Assembly (NCBI GenBank): GCA_019415985.1
Contig: DXYE01000101.1
Coordinates: 1-9,086 of the forward strand
Origin: Clostridiales bacterium
Lineage (GTDB): Bacteria > Bacillota > Clostridia > Oscillospirales > CAG-272
DNA: 9,086 bases
Direction: 5' to 3'
Every line of letters begins with the position of its first letter. Position 1 is the first letter of the stretch. The position numbers and the translations under genes are program-made. Of this stretch, positions 5,690-9,086 are shown one piece after another. Below the pieces are notes generated by a model that saw only the letters and a list, made by a program, of their open reading frames with translations, made no database searches and had not been told where the DNA came from.

Positions 5690-5727
5690 AAAAAGCAGGC
5701 ATTTTTCAAAAGAAAACTGCCTGCTTT
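5689..5727 (-). terminator. intrinsic terminator after the anti-sigma gene
   Basis: AAAGCAGGCA (5692-5701) and TGCCTGCTTT (5718-5727) are perfect 10-bp complements with a 16-nt loop. On the minus strand a run of six T residues (5694-5689) overlaps the end of the stem. It lies 20 bp after the stop of the anti-sigma gene and separates the sigma/anti-sigma operon from the exporter operon. Confidence 0.85.
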
Positions 5728-5747
5728 GCGGTGCTGATTTTATATTG

Positions 5748-6299
5748 TTAATCAGTTACTATTTTTTCAAAATAGTAAAATTGCCCATCGCCCTGCAAAA
5801 TGATAACCTCGTCACTATATGGATATATCTTGGCTCCGATGATACTGTCTTTGTCGATCACGCTATCTGTCTGTATAATGTCCGTTTCGGTTAAAATTCC
5901 CGTAAATAAATCCGGGTTCTGTTTTAAGTCCGAAATATTGTTAAGTCCGTATTTGTCAATAACCAAGCGATTTGAAAAATAACCGTATTGCTCATTTTCG
6001 TATGAAATAGTGATTGAATAAATCACTTCTTGAACTATATGTTCCGGTTCTTTATTGAGAACAAATACAGCAGTAATGCTTAAACTGATAATCAAAACAA
6101 AAGTGGCAGCTAACGCGCTTATCTTTCTAAAAGACCATACAGCAGCCGTTTTGTGCTTGTTTTGATTTGTGCCGAGCATTGCATAAACCTTTTCGTCAAG
6201 AGAAGTAAGGTCGTGCTTTTCTTCTGATTCAGACGAAATATTATCAGCCTGTGTTTCGATATACTGTTTCATTGCTTCTTTGATTTTTTTATCGTTCAT
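5748..6299 (-). CDS. probable single-pass anti-sigma factor
   Basis: I place the start at ATG 6299 (183 aa): GGAGG at 6310-6306 is 6 nt away, whereas an in-frame ATG at 6305 abuts it with no spacer. The N-terminal 50 residues are charged and cytoplasmic (NDKKIKEAMKQYIET onward). One membrane helix spans about 60-81. The remaining 100 residues lie outside and end in a beta-rich stretch (IIGAKIYPYSDEVIIL). No zinc-binding HxxxCxxC motif is present, so it is not a ZAS-type anti-sigma. It resembles the DUF4179-like membrane anti-sigma proteins of clostridia only in layout. The start overlaps the ECF sigma stop by 11 bp, so the two are translationally coupled, the usual arrangement for a sigma factor and its inhibitor. 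Function is therefore inferred mainly from context and topology. Confidence 0.72.
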   Translation of the reverse strand: MNDKKIKEAMKQYIETQADNISSESEEKHDLTSLDEKVYAMLGTNQNKHKTAAVWSFRKISALAATFVLIISLSITAVFVLNKEPEHIVQEVIYSITISYENEQYGYFSNRLVIDKYGLNNISDLKQNPDLFTGILTETDIIQTDSVIDKDSIIGAKIYPYSDEVIILQGDGQFYYFEKIVTD

Positions 6300-6807
6300 A
6301 TCCATCCTCCTTTAATCGAGCTTTCAGCAGCTTTTTTCCACGAGTGAGTTGTGATTTTACGGTGCCGTGCTTTCTGTTCAGAAAATCCGAAATCTGCGAT
6401 GTGGATAATTCGTAATACAAATGGAGGATTAGCACATCCCGATATTCGGCAGGCATACTTTTTATATTCTGATAGATGATTTTGCAGCTTTCGTCTATAA
6501 TAACACTTTCAGCAATGTTTTCATCACTTGCAAATTCATACTCAATGTCTGACAAGGAGACCGTTTGAATATGTCTGTCCCGTATCATATTAAACGACAT
6601 ATGTTTTACCGCCATTGTCACATAATATATACAATCTTTGCTGTCAACATCTTTTATCGCATCTAAATTTCGCATAATCGGGGGGATTGTATTATGTACT
6701 GCGTCCTCTGCGTCCTGCGGATTTTTTAATATTTTCAATGCGACTGCATACATTGTGTTTTTATGCTTTTCATAAATGGCGGTCATTTTTTCAATTTCTT
6801 TACTCAT
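6289..6807 (-). CDS. ECF-type RNA polymerase sigma factor
   Basis: The start is ATG 6807 (172 aa), with AGGAGGT immediately upstream. An in-frame ATG eight codons earlier lies before this ribosome binding site and is unlikely. Region 2 covers about 9-77, including the LKNPQDAEDAVHNT stretch at 27-40 that matches the conserved DAEDAVQ-type core-binding helix. Region 4 covers about 117-166, with MPAEYRDVLILHLYYELS followed by the helix-turn-helix QISDFLNRKHGTVKSQL. No region 3 lies between them, as expected for ECF factors. It directs RNA polymerase to dedicated promoters. A shared motif before this gene and before the lipoprotein gene suggests self-activation and activation of the exporter. 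The downstream overlapping membrane protein is the likely inhibitor. Helix Pro41-Pro42 in region 2 (NTIPPIM) is a little unusual. Confidence 0.9.
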   Translation of the reverse strand: MSKEIEKMTAIYEKHKNTMYAVALKILKNPQDAEDAVHNTIPPIMRNLDAIKDVDSKDCIYYVTMAVKHMSFNMIRDRHIQTVSLSDIEYEFASDENIAESVIIDESCKIIYQNIKSMPAEYRDVLILHLYYELSTSQISDFLNRKHGTVKSQLTRGKKLLKARLKEDGYER

Positions 6808-6844
6808 ACGACCTCCTAAATTATAAGACACTCTCTCAATAATC

Positions 6845-6874
6845 TATAACACGAAAAAAAGAATTTCGGATGCA
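6845..6874 (-). promoter_or_regulatory. probable autoregulated ECF promoter
   Basis: On the minus strand TGCATCCGA (6874-6866) and GTGTT (6852-6848) occur with the same spacing as before the lipoprotein gene, in otherwise AT-rich DNA. The putative start of transcription near 6840 leaves a leader of about 30 nt before ATG 6807. The boxes do not match the housekeeping TTGACA/TATAAT pattern, consistent with recognition by the ECF factor encoded here. Confidence 0.6.
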
Positions 6875-7012
6875 TTTTAGATAGTAGATTGAAAATTTAT
6901 TTTTTCACTGTTTTTAATTCCTCAATAGCGTTCCTTTACTGCCGTATCGTATATTTTAACACATAAAAGTTAAGAAATATAGTCTGCGTTTTGTTTCCTG
7001 ATAATTATGTAC

Positions 7013-7044
7013 CAACCGCCCCCAAAAAAGGCGGTTGATTTTTT
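7013..7044 (+). terminator. intrinsic terminator facing the plus strand, at the module junction
   Basis: CAACCGCC (7013-7020) and GGCGGTTG (7030-7037) form a GC-rich 8-bp stem with a 9-nt loop, followed on the plus strand by A and six T residues (7039-7044) that overlap the stop codon of the CD1108-like gene. On the minus strand the stem forms but no U-tract follows. No plus-strand gene ends here, so it may stop antisense transcription or mark a module boundary. Confidence 0.55.
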
Positions 7045-8725
7045 AATACGCAGGCACTCCGTAACCGAGGATTTCATAATGCCCTACGGCATAATGATTT
7101 TCCCGGCAGGAATCCCCGGAATTGCCTTCTATGGTATAAATAATTCCGTCCTCAACTCGTTCGACAATTCCTACATGGTCGGATAGCCCGTCCTGCGGAC
7201 CGGACGAACCCTTGTTGTTCCAATCGAAAAAGATAATCATACCCGGCGACGGCGTGGCGCTGTTGTCAATCCATTGACCTCTATCCTTAAACCATTGCAC
7301 GCCGTTTGTGCAGCCTGCAAATTTCGGGATAATACCACTATCAATATACCCGCACTCATTCGCCGCCCACGAAACAAAACAGGCGCACCATTCCACACGG
7401 CTGTCAAAGCCATACCATGACCAATAGGGTTGACCGCCTACATTGCCGATCTGCGACAGCGCCACCGTAACGATGGCATCGTCCCCGGAGTAAATGCCAT
7501 AAAGAACCGCGCTCCACATACTGCGATTTTCTTCGGCAAGAAGTTCCGCAAGCTGCTTGCGCTGATCTGCATTGAATCCGAATTTATCTGCCATTTCTCC
7601 GGCGGTCTTATGAGCCACCGATATATACAGATAAGTCCGTGTGACCGTCGTTTTCGTTTCAACAATATTGCCGTGACCGTCATCCGTTTCGGTGATAATT
7701 TCCTCGGTCTTTGTTTCGGTTCGTGAGGATATGGTATTCATCTGCCAGAATATATCTTTTAGAATCGCTTTTTTTGAAGCGTCCATAGTGGCGACATCCT
7801 GCGGATTATTCGGATCGGTAGTAGTCTTAACCGCATAAACAGCCAAAACCTCCGGCCAGACGGCACGGGAGCCGGACATTTCCAAAACATCATAGGAGAT
7901 ATTCGTTTTGGTGGTGTCAAGCTGCGTTTGGTAATCGGTGTTGATTTCCTGTACCACGCTTTGCATTGTCATACTGCTTCCCGAATCCTCGCCCGAAAAA
8001 AAGATACCGAAACACGAGCCGACAATCAAGGCAATCAGGCATACCACAATGATAATCACAACGGCAACCCAACCGCCGGCGGCGATAGCGGAAATCAAGG
8101 CCTTTGTTCCGGCTATAATCGCCTTGACCGCCGCAACCGTGGCTTTGGCTGCCGCCTTTATCGTGGCAACGGTCGCTTTGGCGGTGGCTTTCGCCGCCTG
8201 TGCTGCCGTCCTTGCCGCTTTAGCCGAAGCCTGTGCGGTTTTTTGAGCGACTTTCGCTGCCTGTTCACTCGTTTTAATCGCAGTTCGGGCGGTCTGTTCG
8301 GCAGTCTTAACCGTTTTCTGTGCGGTCTTAACTGAACCCTTTGCCGTTTTAATTGTAGATTTACCCGTGGATTTTGCCGTCTGCTTGATCGTTTTTTCGC
8401 CACGCTCCAGCGTCTTAATGGATTTTTGAGCCTGCCGCTGCCGAAAATGCTCTTTTGCTTTGGAGATATTGTTTTTGGTAGATTGAACCCCACGGCGGCC
8501 TTGTTTGTCAAACTGCCGAACAGCCTCACGGGTGACGGTATCAGCACAGCCGGAAATACGGTCTGCGGCATATTCTTCGGCTGAACCCTCTGCAGAATAA
8601 ACGCCGTGCTCCGCTTTGTCCTTTGTGCGGATATAGGCATCTTTCATCCGCTCTGCGGCAACCGCCGATTTATGAATCGTTTTTACTGTTCCTTTGACAA
8701 CATTTTTTGTTTTGATGTCCGGCAT
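7043..8725 (-). CDS. CD1108-family mobile element protein, membrane-anchored CHAP hydrolase
   Basis: I choose ATG 8725 (560 aa, MPDIKTK) because GGAGGTGA lies just upstream. The in-frame ATG at 8815 has no such site. Order: basic cytoplasmic N-terminus, Lys/Ala/Thr heptads at about 126-205, one membrane helix at 217-243 (GGWVAVVIIIVV onward), an external linker domain, then a CHAP/C40-type amidase-peptidase domain from about 418 to 560. Probable catalytic residues are Cys447 (EWCACFVSW), His517 (SDHVGIV) and Glu533 or Asn535 (IEGNSGD). It fits the CD1108 family of C. difficile conjugative transposons. It should cleave peptidoglycan on the outer face so that the transfer channel can cross the wall. 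It overlaps the PAPS-reductase-like gene by 43 bp. It ends GYGVPAY and looks complete. Confidence 0.88.
   Translation of the reverse strand: MPDIKTKNVVKGTVKTIHKSAVAAERMKDAYIRTKDKAEHGVYSAEGSAEEYAADRISGCADTVTREAVRQFDKQGRRGVQSTKNNISKAKEHFRQRQAQKSIKTLERGEKTIKQTAKSTGKSTIKTAKGSVKTAQKTVKTAEQTARTAIKTSEQAAKVAQKTAQASAKAARTAAQAAKATAKATVATIKAAAKATVAAVKAIIAGTKALISAIAAGGWVAVVIIIVVCLIALIVGSCFGIFFSGEDSGSSMTMQSVVQEINTDYQTQLDTTKTNISYDVLEMSGSRAVWPEVLAVYAVKTTTDPNNPQDVATMDASKKAILKDIFWQMNTISSRTETKTEEIITETDDGHGNIVETKTTVTRTYLYISVAHKTAGEMADKFGFNADQRKQLAELLAEENRSMWSAVLYGIYSGDDAIVTVALSQIGNVGGQPYWSWYGFDSRVEWCACFVSWAANECGYIDSGIIPKFAGCTNGVQWFKDRGQWIDNSATPSPGMIIFFDWNNKGSSGPQDGLSDHVGIVERVEDGIIYTIEGNSGDSCRENHYAVGHYEILGYGVPAY
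8122..8350 (-). repeat. 21-bp degenerate repeat encoding Lys/Ala/Thr heptads
   Basis: Within the CD1108-like gene, about ten successive 7-residue units start with KTAKGSV, KTAQKTV and KTAEQTA and drift to AKAARTA and IKAAAKA before the membrane helix. The period is 21 bp with strong codon divergence, so the protein pattern is selected rather than recently duplicated. It predicts a long basic, Ala-rich helix. Confidence 0.7.
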
Positions 8726-9086
8726 AGCGTCACCTCCGATCCGAGCCGGGATAATTCTTTCCGTAAAGCAGCGTGAAACGCTTTGCTTCGGATATTGCCG
8801 CCTGCGGCCTGCCATTTAGCTTCAAAGACAAACCGGGCGGCAAGCTGACGGACAGAATAATTTTTGATAAAAGTCCTCCAAGTGCTTTCGTCCCATTCTT
8901 CAAGTTGCCGCCATAAATCCGGGAAATACCGATATAGCTTCCGCAGTTCTTCTAAACTTTGGAGCGGGCAGCACCAGCAGGAAACACGGCTGAAAATACG
9001 ATATAAACCGCCCCAATCAAAACCCCGCCTGTAACAATAGGAAAGACAGTCCTTTTCTGTCATTCCCCATTCTACAAGCGGGTAAT
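8683..9086 (-). CDS. PAPS-reductase-like protein, C-terminal part
   Basis: The frame is open to the window edge, so only the last 133 residues are visible and the start lies beyond 9086. The visible part begins YPLVEWGMTEKDCLSYCYRR and contains FSRVSCWCCPLQ, a Cys-Trp-Cys-Cys cluster near residues 36-39 of this fragment. It resembles the C-terminal portion of the adenine-nucleotide alpha-hydrolase/PAPS reductase-like proteins found in conjugative elements of gut Firmicutes. Whether the element's protein really reduces sulfate, or instead activates nucleic acid or sulfur chemistry as relatives such as DndC do, cannot be told here. The ATP-binding (SGGxDS-type) half is off the window. Its last 43 bp overlap the CD1108-like start, which puts the two in one operon. 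Confidence 0.7.
   Translation of the reverse strand, partial: YPLVEWGMTEKDCLSYCYRRGFDWGGLYRIFSRVSCWCCPLQSLEELRKLYRYFPDLWRQLEEWDESTWRTFIKNYSVRQLAARFVFEAKWQAAGGNIRSKAFHAALRKELSRLGSEVTLCRTSKQKMLSKEQ

Noticed and set aside
6889..6918. TTGAAA / TTTAAT plus-strand promoter that might feed the plus-facing terminator
   Set aside because: The stretch is so AT-rich that such matches are expected by chance, and there is no conserved-looking RNA structure between it and 7013.
7928..8335. Plus-strand open frames opposite the CD1108-like gene
   Set aside because: They are antisense to the Lys/Ala/Thr repeat, which by its codon pattern leaves opposite frames open. Their Gly/Arg/Cys-rich composition and lack of ribosome sites mark them as shadows.
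8158..8640. Alternative minus frame of 160 codons within the CD1108-like gene
   Set aside because: It is out of frame with the conserved protein, is extremely Arg/Lys/Pro-rich and has no ribosome binding site.

Overview
The window looks like accessory and regulatory DNA of an integrative conjugative element (Tn916/Tn1549 or C. difficile CTn type) from a low-to-mid-GC gut Firmicute, probably Clostridia. The support is family recognition read from translations: a Tn916-type sigma-like regulator, a small XRE repressor, a Cys-rich KTR zinc-ribbon protein, a CD1108-family membrane CHAP protein and a PAPS-reductase-like protein. Nearly all genes lie on the minus strand, so biological order runs from high to low coordinates. 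No database search was possible, so family names are from memory of conserved motifs.

Right end (7043-9086): conjugation backbone, relatively GC-rich. The C-terminal part of a PAPS-reductase-like gene overlaps the start of a CD1108-type gene. The latter has a long Lys/Ala/Thr heptad helix, one membrane segment and a C-terminal CHAP hydrolase domain.

Middle (1832-6874): an AT-richer cargo module. An ECF sigma factor and a one-pass probable anti-sigma protein form one overlapping operon that ends at a clear terminator. A second transcription unit follows: lipoprotein, ABC ATPase, duplicated FtsX-type permease and, 37 bp later, the KTR protein, ending at another terminator. The same promoter-like motif (TGCATCCGA, then GTGTT at identical spacing) precedes both units. 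This implies that the ECF factor drives itself and the exporter, probably a response to and defence against an antimicrobial peptide or other envelope stress.

Left end (1-1820): the regulatory end of the element. A plus-strand XRE regulator is divergent from a sigma-like gene. Between them lies a 515-bp leader with overlapping divergent promoters, a 21-residue leader peptide with a strong ribosome binding site, an attenuator-like terminator that captures that site, and two further strong stem-loops. The last touches the Shine-Dalgarno sequence of the sigma gene. Beyond the sigma gene are a stem-loop and two short in-frame ORFs separated by one TAA. No integrase, relaxase, att site, tRNA, rRNA or CRISPR array is visible.
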